Source: an uncultured Porphyromonadaceae bacterium
GTDB taxonomy: Bacteria; Bacteroidota; Bacteroidia; Bacteroidales; Muribaculaceae
Length of the DNA stretch: 19,641 nucleotides
Reading direction: 5' to 3'
Assembly: GCA_900549445.1 (NCBI GenBank)
Contig: UROS01000025.1
Span: 1-19,641 of the forward strand
A model generated the notes under the pieces. It was not told the origin of the DNA and searched no databases. It saw only the letters and a program-made list of their open reading frames with translations. The translations under genes and the position numbers were made by a program. Numbering within the stretch: the first letter of the stretch is position 1; every line of letters begins with the position of its first letter. Below, piece after piece: positions 1 through 8,572 of the stretch.

Positions 1-10
1 ACATTAACTA

Positions 11-46
11 CTTAGTGACCTTAGAGGCCTTAGAAACCTCAGTGGC
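11..46. repeat. 9-bp tandem repeat (four copies) across the 3' end of the TerB-like gene
   Basis: Four back-to-back 9-mers of the form CTTAG[TA][GA][GA]C lie on the plus strand at 11-19, 20-28, 29-37 and 38-46; the last has one change (CTCAG). On the coding (minus) strand each unit contains CTAAG or CTGAG. Because the unit is three codons long, the TGA stop at 39-41 is followed in frame by three TAA codons, one per unit. The repeat stops at about position 10 and does not obviously run to the window edge. Function is unknown. Confidence 0.8.
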
Positions 47-1463
47 CCTCCTCCTTCTCAAACACTGCGAAGAGGGGATGGTCGGTGATTTTTTGTGAGC
101 CGGCTGTTACGTTCTGCACCGGAATCAGCACCCGTGCATGGTCGCCGCGGCTCACCTGTACTTGCGGCAGACTGGCCGCAGGGGCGGCTGCCGCTATCTC
201 GCGCCGTATCTCGCTCAGACGGTTCGTCACGCCCGGGTAGAGCGGACGCAGCCGCCGGGATGCGGAGTTGCTTATAAAGCTGTAGACGGTTTCGTAGAGC
301 CGCTGTATTCTCTCTTTTTTCTCCTGACAGAGTGCTGCGTAGACAGCGCCGAGCGGAAGCCCGGCGCCGGTGGCGGAGAGGCAGATTATGAGCACGTAGA
401 GAGCAGTGCGCGCCGGCGAGAGGTTGAGCCGGCGTCCGTTTATAGCCGCAGTGCCCGAGGCCGGGTCGATGGAGATTGTTGCGGTTTCAGGAGTGTCGGC
501 GGAGAGCGCCACGAGCCGGAAAAAGGCTTTGCGGATGCCGTAGTAGGGGAGTCGTCCCGGCTGACGGGTGAACCCGAAACTCAGATTGTAGCTCGTGAAG
601 GAGTTGAATTTCTCCACGAACTCGGCCGCCACGCTTACTATACGACGGCCCGCCAGGCGGATTTTAAGGAAATTGGCGTAGGTGTCGACCGGCATTCCCG
701 GAGCGGAAACACTGTCGGAAGCGACGCTCGACGTGCCTGCCATCACCACGAGCGACGGCGTTCCGGCGTCGATGCCGAGTCCGAGGCGCCGGTTGAGGTA
801 ATCGGTGATGAAACTCCGTGTGGTCACGGAGGAGAGGCGCGTGTAAACTTCGTCAACGCGAGCCGGCCCTATGTCGGGAAACATGTAGCGCGCCATGCGG
901 CGGAAATGCTCTCTGCCCTTTCCGGTGAATTCGTTTATTATGCGGGGAATATGGATGAACGTGAATCCTACCGACGCCAGAAGTCCTGAAATTACCGTGA
1001 AATCCTTGTCGGCTTCCTCGCTGCGCGCACTGCCGCTGAAGTCGGCGTAGAGCACGTAGCGGTGGCCTATGGAAATGTCGGTGAGACGCGACGACACAAC
1101 GTCGTAGACCGGCTCCTGATCATCGTTTCCTTCCAGATAGCAGTTCATGGCGAGCTGCAGCGCCGCCTCCTGAGGGGCGCAGATGCCGTCGGCGCGGCTC
1201 ACCTCCGCAATGATTCCGGTAACGTTGCGGGCTATGCGGCGGCGCAGAGTTCCCGACGGGGAGCGCAGCTGCTTCAGCGCCTGCGCGAACGGAATATGTC
1301 GCGCGGCCTCGAAGAGTTCGCGCGAACTTTCGCTGCCGAAAATGCGGTCGAACATGGCGATTTCAGTATCGTCGATGATTTTGTCGGAAATAATCGTGTC
1401 GGCTACGAGGCGCGCCAGTGCCACGCGCTGCTGCCTGGTGAGAATTTTCAAACGTGGATCCAT
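39..1463 (-). CDS. Uncharacterised TerB-like protein with probable C-terminal winged helix
   Basis: This encodes a soluble protein of about 474 aa that I do not recognise as a named gene. Residues 1 to about 115 resemble the TerB/DjlA-like helical fold: two acidic, EF-hand-like helical repeats are visible (around DTIISDKIIDDTEIAMF and EVSRADGICAPQEAAL). The middle, about 120-330, is mixed alpha/beta without a recognised motif. Near 340-420 a pattern of beta strand, NGRRLNLSP, then helices resembles the winged helix of transcriptional-regulator C-terminal domains, so DNA or protein binding is possible. No signal peptide or membrane helix is evident. I chose the ATG at 1461-1463. The longer reading starts with TTG at 1497-1499, and that TTG coincides with the predicted -33 promoter element. 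The gene has its own promoter and is separated from the pilus operon by a terminator. Function remains open. Confidence 0.65.
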   Translation of the reverse strand: MDPRLKILTRQQRVALARLVADTIISDKIIDDTEIAMFDRIFGSESSRELFEAARHIPFAQALKQLRSPSGTLRRRIARNVTGIIAEVSRADGICAPQEAALQLAMNCYLEGNDDQEPVYDVVSSRLTDISIGHRYVLYADFSGSARSEEADKDFTVISGLLASVGFTFIHIPRIINEFTGKGREHFRRMARYMFPDIGPARVDEVYTRLSSVTTRSFITDYLNRRLGLGIDAGTPSLVVMAGTSSVASDSVSAPGMPVDTYANFLKIRLAGRRIVSVAAEFVEKFNSFTSYNLSFGFTRQPGRLPYYGIRKAFFRLVALSADTPETATISIDPASGTAAINGRRLNLSPARTALYVLIICLSATGAGLPLGAVYAALCQEKKERIQRLYETVYSFISNSASRRLRPLYPGVTNRLSEIRREIAAAAPAASLPQVQVSRGDHARVLIPVQNVTAGSQKITDHPLFAVFEKEEGH

Positions 1464-1468
1464 ATCCG

Positions 1469-1499
1469 CAAAGATAAGAGATATAAACGGCCGGCGCAA
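1469..1499 (-). promoter_or_regulatory. Bacteroidetes-type promoter immediately upstream of the TerB-like gene
   Basis: On the minus strand a -7 box TATCTTTG (1469-1476) fits the Bacteroidetes consensus TAnnTTTG. A TTG (-33 element) lies at 1497-1499 with 20 bp between the two, inside the usual spacing. Only 5 nt separate the -7 box from the ATG at 1461-1463, so the transcript would have almost no 5' leader if this ATG is used. The fit to consensus is seen; activity and leaderless translation are inferred. Confidence 0.6.
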
Positions 1500-1574
1500 G
1501 AGCGTTTACACGAATTTACACACTGGTCGTGCCGGAACGGAGATTTTTGCGTGTAATCTCGTATAATCCGGCGA

Positions 1575-1602
1575 TTGCAGCCGTCTGGGGTGCATACCTT
1601 TG
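1575..1602 (+). promoter_or_regulatory. Possible plus-strand promoter in the intergenic region
   Basis: A perfect TAnnTTTG box (TACCTTTG, 1595-1602) points right. A TTG at 1575-1577 lies 17 bp upstream, slightly shorter than the usual 19-21. No convincing plus-strand gene follows. If active, it would make a short RNA running into the hairpin cluster at 1660-1735. Low confidence. Confidence 0.3.
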
Positions 1603-1654
1603 CTCCCGACGAACAGAATAACATTCTACAGAGAAACACACGAGGAGAAACACA

Positions 1655-1695
1655 CAAAAAAAGCAGCGCAGAATCTCACGATGCCGCGCTGCTTT
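1655..1695 (-). terminator. Intrinsic terminator downstream of the pilus operon
   Basis: On the minus strand a perfect 10-bp stem (AAAGCAGCGC paired with GCGCTGCTTT; arms at 1686-1695 and 1660-1669) with a 16-nt loop is followed by a run of seven T. This is a textbook Rho-independent terminator reading left. It lies about 245 nt past the DUF1573 stop codon, so it probably ends the pilus operon transcript and insulates the TerB-like gene. Confidence 0.8.
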
Positions 1696-1697
1696 CA

Positions 1698-1735
1698 TGT
1701 TTCCCGTAGGAAACAATCAGGAAGTTTATAACTTC
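1698..1735. other. Two small perfect hairpins next to the terminator
   Basis: TGTTTCC / GGAAACA (1698-1704 and 1709-1715, 4-nt loop) and GAAGTT / AACTTC (1721-1726 and 1730-1735, 3-nt loop) are perfect inverted repeats. With the terminator stem they form three consecutive stem-loops within 76 bp. They could protect the 3' end of the operon mRNA or belong to a small RNA. No function can be assigned from sequence. Confidence 0.55.
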
Positions 1736-1813
1736 TTACGTGTCTGCATATTTTTTGATTTGGAATAATTCTATTTCGTAAGGTGCTGTGGGTTTGCCGA
1801 ATACGAGAGACCT

Positions 1814-1905
1814 GTAGGGGCGCTATACTTAGCGCCCGCGGTGTCAGCGCATTTTTGGCTGAGAAATGCTTTTGATTCGGCGGGCGCTAAATATAGCGCC
1901 CCTAC
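1814..1905. repeat. REPIN-like pair of inverted palindromic repeats
   Basis: Two 26-bp arms, 1814-1839 and 1880-1905, are inverted copies of each other with 25 of 26 positions matching. Each arm is itself palindromic (GGCGCTA, 4-nt centre, TAGCGCC). The 40-bp spacer contains a weaker inverted repeat (around GCATTT / AAATGC), so the whole element can fold as one cruciform. A pair of inverted REP sequences with a stem-loop between them is the layout called REPIN. It lies just past the pilus operon stop codon, where such extragenic elements are common. No transposase is in the window. Confidence 0.7.
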
Positions 1906-1938
1906 CTATGTCGCAATTTGCTCTTCGCCGCGGGAGGG

Positions 1939-2370
1939 TCAGTCGTTGTAAAACGGTGAGCGTTTCACTTTTCCCTTTACGAAAAACACCTCGAGCGATT
2001 CTTCGGCATTGGAGCGGATGCGGAACATTTTCTGAAACTCGCCCGCGCTGCGCCCGTGGGTGTCGAAGCTGACGCTTACGGTGTCGGAAGCTCCCGGCTC
2101 GAGTGGTAGGTCTTTCCAGCCTGCACGGGCGCACGAACATCCCGACGAGATGTTGAAGATGACCAGCGGCTCTGTTCCGCTGTTGGTGATGACCACCGAC
2201 CCATTCAGTTCTGAGTCGCGTTCAACCAGCCCGAAGTTGATTTCCTTTGCGCTGAGCAGGAGGCGGGGGCCTCCGGCTACTGCCGGGGTGTTCTCTTCGG
2301 CCGCCGGGGCGGGGGAGAGAGCCCCGGCGGCGATGATTGCTGCTGATATTGTCAGAATGCGGAGATTCAT
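1939..2370 (-). CDS. DUF1573 family exported protein
   Basis: This encodes 143 aa. Residues 1 to about 24 form a signal peptide (hydrophobic AAIIAAGALSPAPAA). About 33-140 is a DUF1573 domain, an Ig-like beta fold common in Bacteroidetes. Visible features are the strand INFGLVERDSELNGSVVITNSG, the motif SSGCSCARAGW, and a GASDTVSVSFDTHGR segment followed by a FRIRSNAEE strand. It is the last gene of the pilus operon: its ATG overlaps the TGA of the giant protein gene in an ATGA, which implies translational coupling. DUF1573 proteins have no established biochemical role. The tight coupling suggests it helps fold, export or hold the giant protein, but that is inference. The family assignment is secure. 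Confidence 0.85.
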   Translation of the reverse strand: MNLRILTISAAIIAAGALSPAPAAEENTPAVAGGPRLLLSAKEINFGLVERDSELNGSVVITNSGTEPLVIFNISSGCSCARAGWKDLPLEPGASDTVSVSFDTHGRSAGEFQKMFRIRSNAEESLEVFFVKGKVKRSPFYND

Positions 2371-5300
2371 TTTACAATGACTTTGCGTGAAACCTTGTTG
2401 ACGCCGTCGGCTGCGGCCACCACGTAGATGCCGGGGAGGAGCTGGATTGTGGCGGAGCTTTCTCCGGTCGAAACGGCTGCCATGGAGCGTCCGAGTGTGT
2501 CGAACACCTCGATTTTAAGACCAGACTCGGTGGTGGTCACCGTAATCTCGCCTGCGCCCTGCATCACGTTGATCGACGATGCGGAGATTTCGCCGAGACC
2601 GGTCTGGTCGGAAGCCTTGCCGATGTAGAGCTCCCCGCGGGTGCCCTTCACTTTGTAGGTGAAGTCCTCGGTAATCGGGCTGACGGTGCCGTCGAGAGCG
2701 TCGATGAGCACGTAGGTGCCGTCGGCGAGGGCGCCGGAGAAGGTCAGGGTTGTCACGTCGTTGTCGTCGATTGCCACAACACCGAGTTCTGTGCGTCTGA
2801 TCTCTTTGAGGATGTTGACCGAGGTTGCCATGTCGGACGCCACGGTGAAGATCTGCGAGCCGGAACTCATTTCCGAGTCGAGAATAAGTTCGGCGTCCTC
2901 GGTGCCTACGAATGAGTCGGAAGCGGTGGGATTCGTCACAATGAGTGCTGCCGAAACCTCATCGCCGTCGCCGTTTAGGGCGGTGATGAGCAGCGAGGAA
3001 TCCTGCGTCCCGGCGTTTTCATCGGTTCCTGCGCCGTCGGCGTTGCGGGCGGGAGCTTTCAGTCTGTTATTATAGTTATAGGTGGCGGTATAGGTCATCA
3101 TACTGCTGTTGAACGTGAGGTTGAGGTTGCCCTGAGCGTTCTTGGTCTGCACGAAGAAGCCCTGCATGGGAGCCACGCTGCCGCCGTTGCTGCTCGAGTT
3201 GGCCACATTGTTGGAATAGATGGTGCCGTTTTCGTCCATAACCGATACAATCTGATTGCCTTCGGTCATGATCCAGTACTTGGGCTCGATGAGGTTTTTG
3301 TTGGCTTCAAGGAATTTCTTCATGTCGAGGTCGGTTACGAACGGGTTGCCTACGAGGAATAGTTTCGAGTATTTGCTCGAGCTGATGGGGGTGTGGTTGC
3401 CCGTGGGATCGAAGAGCCGGTACTGCGAGTCTTTGGCACGGCTGAGAACCACGTGCTTGTCGCCGGCTGTCGCGCCTTCCTGATAGTAGTCGTAGTAAGT
3501 GTCGCCCTTAGGCAGACGGAATGTAATACGGCTGTTCTGCATGTAGGTGGAGGGCATTTCGGAGGGGTCGACATAGATCGAGAAGCCGTGGGTGGGCTCA
3601 TATCTGGCGTCGACCTGGTTGAATACATCGCTCCAGGTGTTGACCTTGGCCTTTGCCGCAACATTGGTGGCAGTTGTGGAGCCGATGCTCCATAGCTCGC
3701 TCGAGAGGGCGTTCCAGGAGCGCTGGTATACGGCGGGCGCATAGCGGTCGTTGTTGGAGGAAGTCCAGCTGTCATACCAGAAGAGCTGACCGGTCGGGCG
3801 CGCTGTTGTCTTGCTGGTGTAGAAGTCGCCTGCAACCACTTCCTGCGTGGGAACGGAGAGGGTGTACCAGCGGTAAGGCATCAGGTCGATGTCGTAGAAG
3901 AAACTCGTGTAGTTGAGGTTCTCCTGACCGAAGAGGCGGCCGTTTGGTTCGAGATAGACCTGATAGGCAGAACTTAGTGCGAAGGGGATACAGTTGAAGG
4001 GATTGTTGTTCTTGGAGGCGCCGTCGGCTATCATCTCGTACTGGATGGGGTGCTCGAACGTTGAGCCTCTCAGGTCGAGGATGCTATACTGGTTGCGTGC
4101 TCCGGAACCGGGCGTATAGTAAGGTTTGCGCAGGGTACCGAAGGTTTTGATGGAAACTTCGGTGGTGGTGAAAGGCTGTACCCAGGGCTGATACTTGCCG
4201 GCTTTTACTATTGTTCTCGACCAGCGGGGCATAGGAGCGTAGGTGTAACGGAAGTTGTTTTTCTGACCTCTGAAGAGGGAGTCCATATCAGCACCCCCGT
4301 TGTAGGCGTTGATGTCGGAGGGGTATACTCTCTCCCAGTTGCGGTCGTCGGACCACTGCACTTCGTCGCCCTGCGGATTGAAGGCAGAGTACTCAGAAGC
4401 AATCTTCAGGGTCACCACCAGGCCGCCCTCGCAGAAGCTGTCGGCATTGTCTCCGCCGGGCTTGAGGTTGATGCGGAGCTTGTAGAAGTAACCTTCCTTG
4501 CAGATGAAATCTTTCCTCAGCTTGATCGATACGTAATCCTTGCTGATGGTCAGGAAGCGGCCCACGGAAAGCATAGGATCCTCGGTATCGCTGCCATCCT
4601 TGAGTGAAATGTACTGCGGGTCGTTGGTGCCCACGAGGTAAACTTCGTGGTCATTTACGGAGTAGGAGCCGTAGAGCTGGCTTGAGGGACTGGTGAAGTC
4701 GCGCAGCGGTATGTTGAGCTGCTGGTTGTCGTTGCCGTTGATATCTCTCAGGTCGCGGAGATACAGGCGGATTCCCACATCCTCGATGTTGCCGTAATTG
4801 ATTGCGGTCGCACCGACCTGAGCCACGGGAGAGTCCTTGGAGGTGTGGAAGCGCACTTCAACAGGCGAGGTGCAGACGGTGTAGCCGGCTTCGTCGAGCG
4901 GCAGAGGTATGGCCGTGAGAGCATCGTTGTTCTGAACGGCGTCCATCACGTAGGAGCTTTGACTCAGTTTGAGTTTCGACACGGGATAGTCGGCGAAATG
5001 CCTGAGGCAGTTCTGCATCGGTGCGGTATAGGATCCACGGACGGGTTCGTCGACTTTGGCCGAGGTTTTGTATACCTCGCGGAATTTGGCGAGAGCCTCC
5101 ATCAGACGTGTGCCCTGATAGCTTGCTGTCTGGAAGTTGGCGAGTGAACCGTCGTACCAGTCGAGATAAGCCACGTTGTCGAGCTGCTCGAGTTCGTTGG
5201 TTTTGTTGTTGCGGCCGAGGAGCTTGACCTGCACCATCGGGCGCTGGTTCTTGCAGAGATATACGTCGTTGTCTGATTCAGGAACACCGTCGATGTAGAC

Positions 5301-8300
5301 TTGACTTGAGGCTTTCATCTCGAGGTCGCCGAAGAAGGCGCAATTGTCGGAGGCGTCGGTGTCGAAGTAGTTGTGGGGCGCGTCTTTGTCGTAGTTTGCC
5401 GAAGTGGAGACGTAGACGAGCACCTGATACCTGTTGCCGGCTCCGAATGTGCCTGCGGGAGCGTGGCAGAGGAGCGAAAGATAGTCCTCGCCGTCGATTG
5501 TGCGACGCGAGAGTTTGTTGAAGGTCTTGTCGTCGCGTTTGGCGTTGGAGGTGTACTTCGTCCAGAAGGTGGTCGAGGCGTAGTTGGCGCTTGCTTTGCC
5601 GTCGTAGGGGAGAGTCATCATACCCACAGGGAGAGCTCTCTCGTGGGTTCCCATATAGTGGCTTCTGTCAATGTCGTACTTCGTGCGGTCTATGATGGTG
5701 TAGTAGAAATAGCACTTTCTGTTGGTGCGCTGGTTGAGGCCGAGGCGCTGGAGGAGCACTTCGAAGGGGATGTTGATTCTTACGTCGGTCTGGGAGGTTT
5801 CGTCGCAGAGGGGAGCGGTCTGCTCGGGGTAGACGCGCGGGCCGATCACGTAGGCGCGGAGGTCGTCGATGGCATAGTCGGCGCCCTGCGAGCCGGTACA
5901 GTTGTTGTCGAATTCTACCTCATAGTGGTCGATGTTGCCTGCGATGGCGCCCGCGTCGGAGAGGTTGGGAATAAAGCGGCAGTAGAATTTCATCCATTTG
6001 CCGGCGTTGTCGATATTGGAAGGCAGACCGAATCCAGCTTCGGTTACGTAGCCGGTGGTGTAGGTGTGGATATTCTTGCGGCTCTTGTCTTTCATCACCG
6101 CGACGAGGTTGACGGCGAGGTTGGCGTACTCATAGCTTTGCGAGAATTCCGAGAGCCATCCGGTAACCACCACGGCGCCGCCGGGGCAGATGTCGTTGAT
6201 GTCGAGTTTAGCAGAGATACCGGGGTCGTCGGATGCGTTGACGTAGTAGAAGAGACCGCGCTGCTTGCCTCCGGTGTCGATATGCTTGCGGTCCCAGAGT
6301 CCGGTTTCGGGAGTGGCGCCGTGCCAAGGAGTGGAGAGTGAATTCTCAACTATGCGGTAAGTACTGTGGCAGCCTTCCTGGTTGTAAGTCCAGGAATACT
6401 GCGATTTATCCCAGCTGAGAGGCCATTTCCACGCCGGATGACCGCCAATAAGAGAATAATAGTCGTTGGCCTGATTTCCCGAGGGGAGCATGGCTGCGTA
6501 TTCGTCGAAATTAATCACGCTGTTGGGCCGTCCGTACTGGCGCTCAATCTCCGGATCGCGGCCGTGGCGGAGGGAGGGTCGGTTTTTGAGCATGCTCTCC
6601 GTAACGAGGAAGGCATTATTTTCGTCGACAAAGTTGATGTCGAAAGCCTCTACGACCACCGGCATGTCGGTTCCGTAGACTTTCAGCTCATTGCCCTCGC
6701 GGTCGAGTCCCACGAGTTTCACGAGGAAGCGGCCTTTCACGGTTTTGTCGGATGCTGCGCGTACGAAACGGTCTACCGACAGTTCTCCGTTCGTGCTCTG
6801 ATTGTCGCCGTTGAGGCTGTAGTAAATACTGCCTTTCTTCGCTTTGATCGGGATATTCGCGCTGCCGAAGAAATAGAACATATTATCGGCAGCTGAGGCG
6901 GGGTTGATGGTGTCGAGCACCTGAACCTGAAGTTTTGTGCCGTAGATGCGGCCATAGGAGCCGTCGGGTTTCTTGTAGTAGTAATTGCCGGGGATGGTGT
7001 TTCGCTGCCAGCTTGTGTTGTGGAACTCCAGGCGGGTCTGGAACATCACGCCGGCGCGGGCGGTGATATGCTTGGTGTGCTCCTGCAGATATTTTTCCGC
7101 GTTGGCCTTCGAGCCGGAGATCTGATCGGCGATCTCCTTACCGTTGCGTATGCGGAAGATGTGGCGGTAGTTCACCGTGGGCTCGTTGATGGTTTTGTTG
7201 GCGAAATCGACAGTGAGATTTCCGCCCACATTGATTTTGTGGCCGAAGTCGGCGGCAATCACGTATTCGCTGACGGTGCCTCCGGCGCTGTTTTTGAAGG
7301 AAATGGCATCCTTGGGGTCGGTGTAAGGATCTTTGGGGTAATAGAATGTAGCGGCGGAACCGTAAAAGTCAAAATTACGGCAACCGGTGTTATCGCTGTC
7401 GTTCGGACGTTTGCGGAATTCGGTTTCGAGTCCTGTGAATCCGAAGAAACCGTAGCTCTGGTTATAATGAATCTGGTCGCCGTCCATGAGGAAATCGAGG
7501 AGGCGTTCGCCGTTCGGGCCGAGTACATGGCCACCGGTGCGGTAGTTGTACCAGTGGCGGAAGTCGATGGAGTAGCTGCCGTTCCAGGCGGGGAGACCGT
7601 AATTCGGGATGAGGAGCACCATTTCGCCGGGCATGGCGTAGACTATGTGCTCAGTCACGTGGGTGCGCTGGCGGTGTTGGCCGGAAGCTATGCGGGTATC
7701 TTCGGAATTGGTGAGGTAACTGTAGTCGGGAGGGGTGATTTCAGCGCTGTTGAGCTGAGCGAGATCTTTTTTCCACTTGCCGTTGAGGTCAAAGCAGTTG
7801 TCCCAGTCGCAATATGAGTTGAATGTGGTGTGGCGGTATTGAGAGGCTATGCCACGGGTGTTGACAAACCTGAAGTCGTTGATGACGGTTGCCCCCGCCA
7901 TTCCCTGGCCTGTGGGCTGCTGGATATAGTCGCTCTTCAGGAGCATGTTGGTTTTCCAAGTGTTGTCGAGATCCTCGCCTTTGGCGTGGCTGATGAGGTT
8001 GAGCTCGGCCATGGTGAAGTGTCGGGTGCCAGAGTCGTCGACAGCGTTGGAGAATGTCGATATGAGGGTGAAACGCACGTGTTTGAACGACACGGCTGCG
8101 GAGGTGGAACACGGTACAGGCTCGGAGAACTCGCGGGTGCCGAGACCTCGGTAGAGGAAGTTGGCGTAAGTGGCGCTCTTCTGGGTATTGAGCGAGCGCC
8201 AGGCGGTACCGTCGCTTGAAATCTCGACTTTGAACGAGGTGGGGCCGTCGGAGCCGCTCGCTCCGCGCTCGGTCATGACCGAAATCAGGCGGTTTGCGGG

Positions 8301-8558
8301 TATGGAAACGGCGTTTTTGAGGTTGACCTGAACATAGACGGGATCGGACGTGCCGGCGGGGAAACTGAACGTAACTTCCGTGGCTTTGTTGTTGTCGAAG
8401 AGCTTGTTGCGGTTGCCGTTCTGATTGCTTACGCCGGTTGAAGCGTTAATCGACTCCACGGCGGTGGTGGAGAAGAGCTTTGTGCCGACAGCGGAGGCGG
8501 GAGCCGACGCTCCGAGGAGCAGCGTCGCGGCGAGAATATGTCTGGTTAAGTGTTTCAT
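2367..8558 (-). CDS. Giant secreted pilus-associated protein with discoidin-like and C-terminal sorting domains (candidate tip adhesin)
   Basis: The protein is about 2063 aa. I chose the ATG at 8556-8558 because a signal peptide follows at once (MKHLTRHILAATLLLGASAPASA); a GTG six codons earlier overlaps the preceding stop and is less likely. There is no lipobox. About residues 30-190 resemble an F5/8 type C (discoidin) carbohydrate- or protein-binding domain. Around 770-895 is a jelly-roll-like segment ending in GADYAIDDLRAYV, like domains of Bacteroidetes surface proteins. Around 1730-1825 is the LVGNPF...APMQGFFVQ...NSSM module often found ahead of Por-secretion tails. About 1989-2063 is a C-terminal domain (IEVFDTLGR, LPGIYVV, KVIVK end) like type IX sorting or DUF6383 tails. 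The rest is unassigned. It follows two accessory pilins, the position of mfa5 in Porphyromonas gingivalis, but no von Willebrand A domain is visible. A tip adhesin role is inferred. Confidence 0.75.
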   Translation of the reverse strand: MKHLTRHILAATLLLGASAPASAVGTKLFSTTAVESINASTGVSNQNGNRNKLFDNNKATEVTFSFPAGTSDPVYVQVNLKNAVSIPANRLISVMTERGASGSDGPTSFKVEISSDGTAWRSLNTQKSATYANFLYRGLGTREFSEPVPCSTSAAVSFKHVRFTLISTFSNAVDDSGTRHFTMAELNLISHAKGEDLDNTWKTNMLLKSDYIQQPTGQGMAGATVINDFRFVNTRGIASQYRHTTFNSYCDWDNCFDLNGKWKKDLAQLNSAEITPPDYSYLTNSEDTRIASGQHRQRTHVTEHIVYAMPGEMVLLIPNYGLPAWNGSYSIDFRHWYNYRTGGHVLGPNGERLLDFLMDGDQIHYNQSYGFFGFTGLETEFRKRPNDSDNTGCRNFDFYGSAATFYYPKDPYTDPKDAISFKNSAGGTVSEYVIAADFGHKINVGGNLTVDFANKTINEPTVNYRHIFRIRNGKEIADQISGSKANAEKYLQEHTKHITARAGVMFQTRLEFHNTSWQRNTIPGNYYYKKPDGSYGRIYGTKLQVQVLDTINPASAADNMFYFFGSANIPIKAKKGSIYYSLNGDNQSTNGELSVDRFVRAASDKTVKGRFLVKLVGLDREGNELKVYGTDMPVVVEAFDINFVDENNAFLVTESMLKNRPSLRHGRDPEIERQYGRPNSVINFDEYAAMLPSGNQANDYYSLIGGHPAWKWPLSWDKSQYSWTYNQEGCHSTYRIVENSLSTPWHGATPETGLWDRKHIDTGGKQRGLFYYVNASDDPGISAKLDINDICPGGAVVVTGWLSEFSQSYEYANLAVNLVAVMKDKSRKNIHTYTTGYVTEAGFGLPSNIDNAGKWMKFYCRFIPNLSDAGAIAGNIDHYEVEFDNNCTGSQGADYAIDDLRAYVIGPRVYPEQTAPLCDETSQTDVRINIPFEVLLQRLGLNQRTNRKCYFYYTIIDRTKYDIDRSHYMGTHERALPVGMMTLPYDGKASANYASTTFWTKYTSNAKRDDKTFNKLSRRTIDGEDYLSLLCHAPAGTFGAGNRYQVLVYVSTSANYDKDAPHNYFDTDASDNCAFFGDLEMKASSQVYIDGVPESDNDVYLCKNQRPMVQVKLLGRNNKTNELEQLDNVAYLDWYDGSLANFQTASYQGTRLMEALAKFREVYKTSAKVDEPVRGSYTAPMQNCLRHFADYPVSKLKLSQSSYVMDAVQNNDALTAIPLPLDEAGYTVCTSPVEVRFHTSKDSPVAQVGATAINYGNIEDVGIRLYLRDLRDINGNDNQQLNIPLRDFTSPSSQLYGSYSVNDHEVYLVGTNDPQYISLKDGSDTEDPMLSVGRFLTISKDYVSIKLRKDFICKEGYFYKLRINLKPGGDNADSFCEGGLVVTLKIASEYSAFNPQGDEVQWSDDRNWERVYPSDINAYNGGADMDSLFRGQKNNFRYTYAPMPRWSRTIVKAGKYQPWVQPFTTTEVSIKTFGTLRKPYYTPGSGARNQYSILDLRGSTFEHPIQYEMIADGASKNNNPFNCIPFALSSAYQVYLEPNGRLFGQENLNYTSFFYDIDLMPYRWYTLSVPTQEVVAGDFYTSKTTARPTGQLFWYDSWTSSNNDRYAPAVYQRSWNALSSELWSIGSTTATNVAAKAKVNTWSDVFNQVDARYEPTHGFSIYVDPSEMPSTYMQNSRITFRLPKGDTYYDYYQEGATAGDKHVVLSRAKDSQYRLFDPTGNHTPISSSKYSKLFLVGNPFVTDLDMKKFLEANKNLIEPKYWIMTEGNQIVSVMDENGTIYSNNVANSSSNGGSVAPMQGFFVQTKNAQGNLNLTFNSSMMTYTATYNYNNRLKAPARNADGAGTDENAGTQDSSLLITALNGDGDEVSAALIVTNPTASDSFVGTEDAELILDSEMSSGSQIFTVASDMATSVNILKEIRRTELGVVAIDDNDVTTLTFSGALADGTYVLIDALDGTVSPITEDFTYKVKGTRGELYIGKASDQTGLGEISASSINVMQGAGEITVTTTESGLKIEVFDTLGRSMAAVSTGESSATIQLLPGIYVVAAADGVNKVSRKVIVK

Positions 8559-8572
8559 CGTATGATATGCAG

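Noticed and set aside
1516..1716. Small minus-strand frame in the intergenic region with a hydrophobic stretch
   Set aside because: It begins with TTG, runs through the terminator hairpin and has no family match. The neighbouring 1448-1657 frame fails for the same reasons.
5373..6341. Plus-strand reading frame of about 322 codons, and similar ones at 6366-6896, 7020-7817 and 7830-8219
   Set aside because: All lie opposite the giant protein gene and have the same Val/Gly/Glu-rich shadow composition with no recognisable domain.
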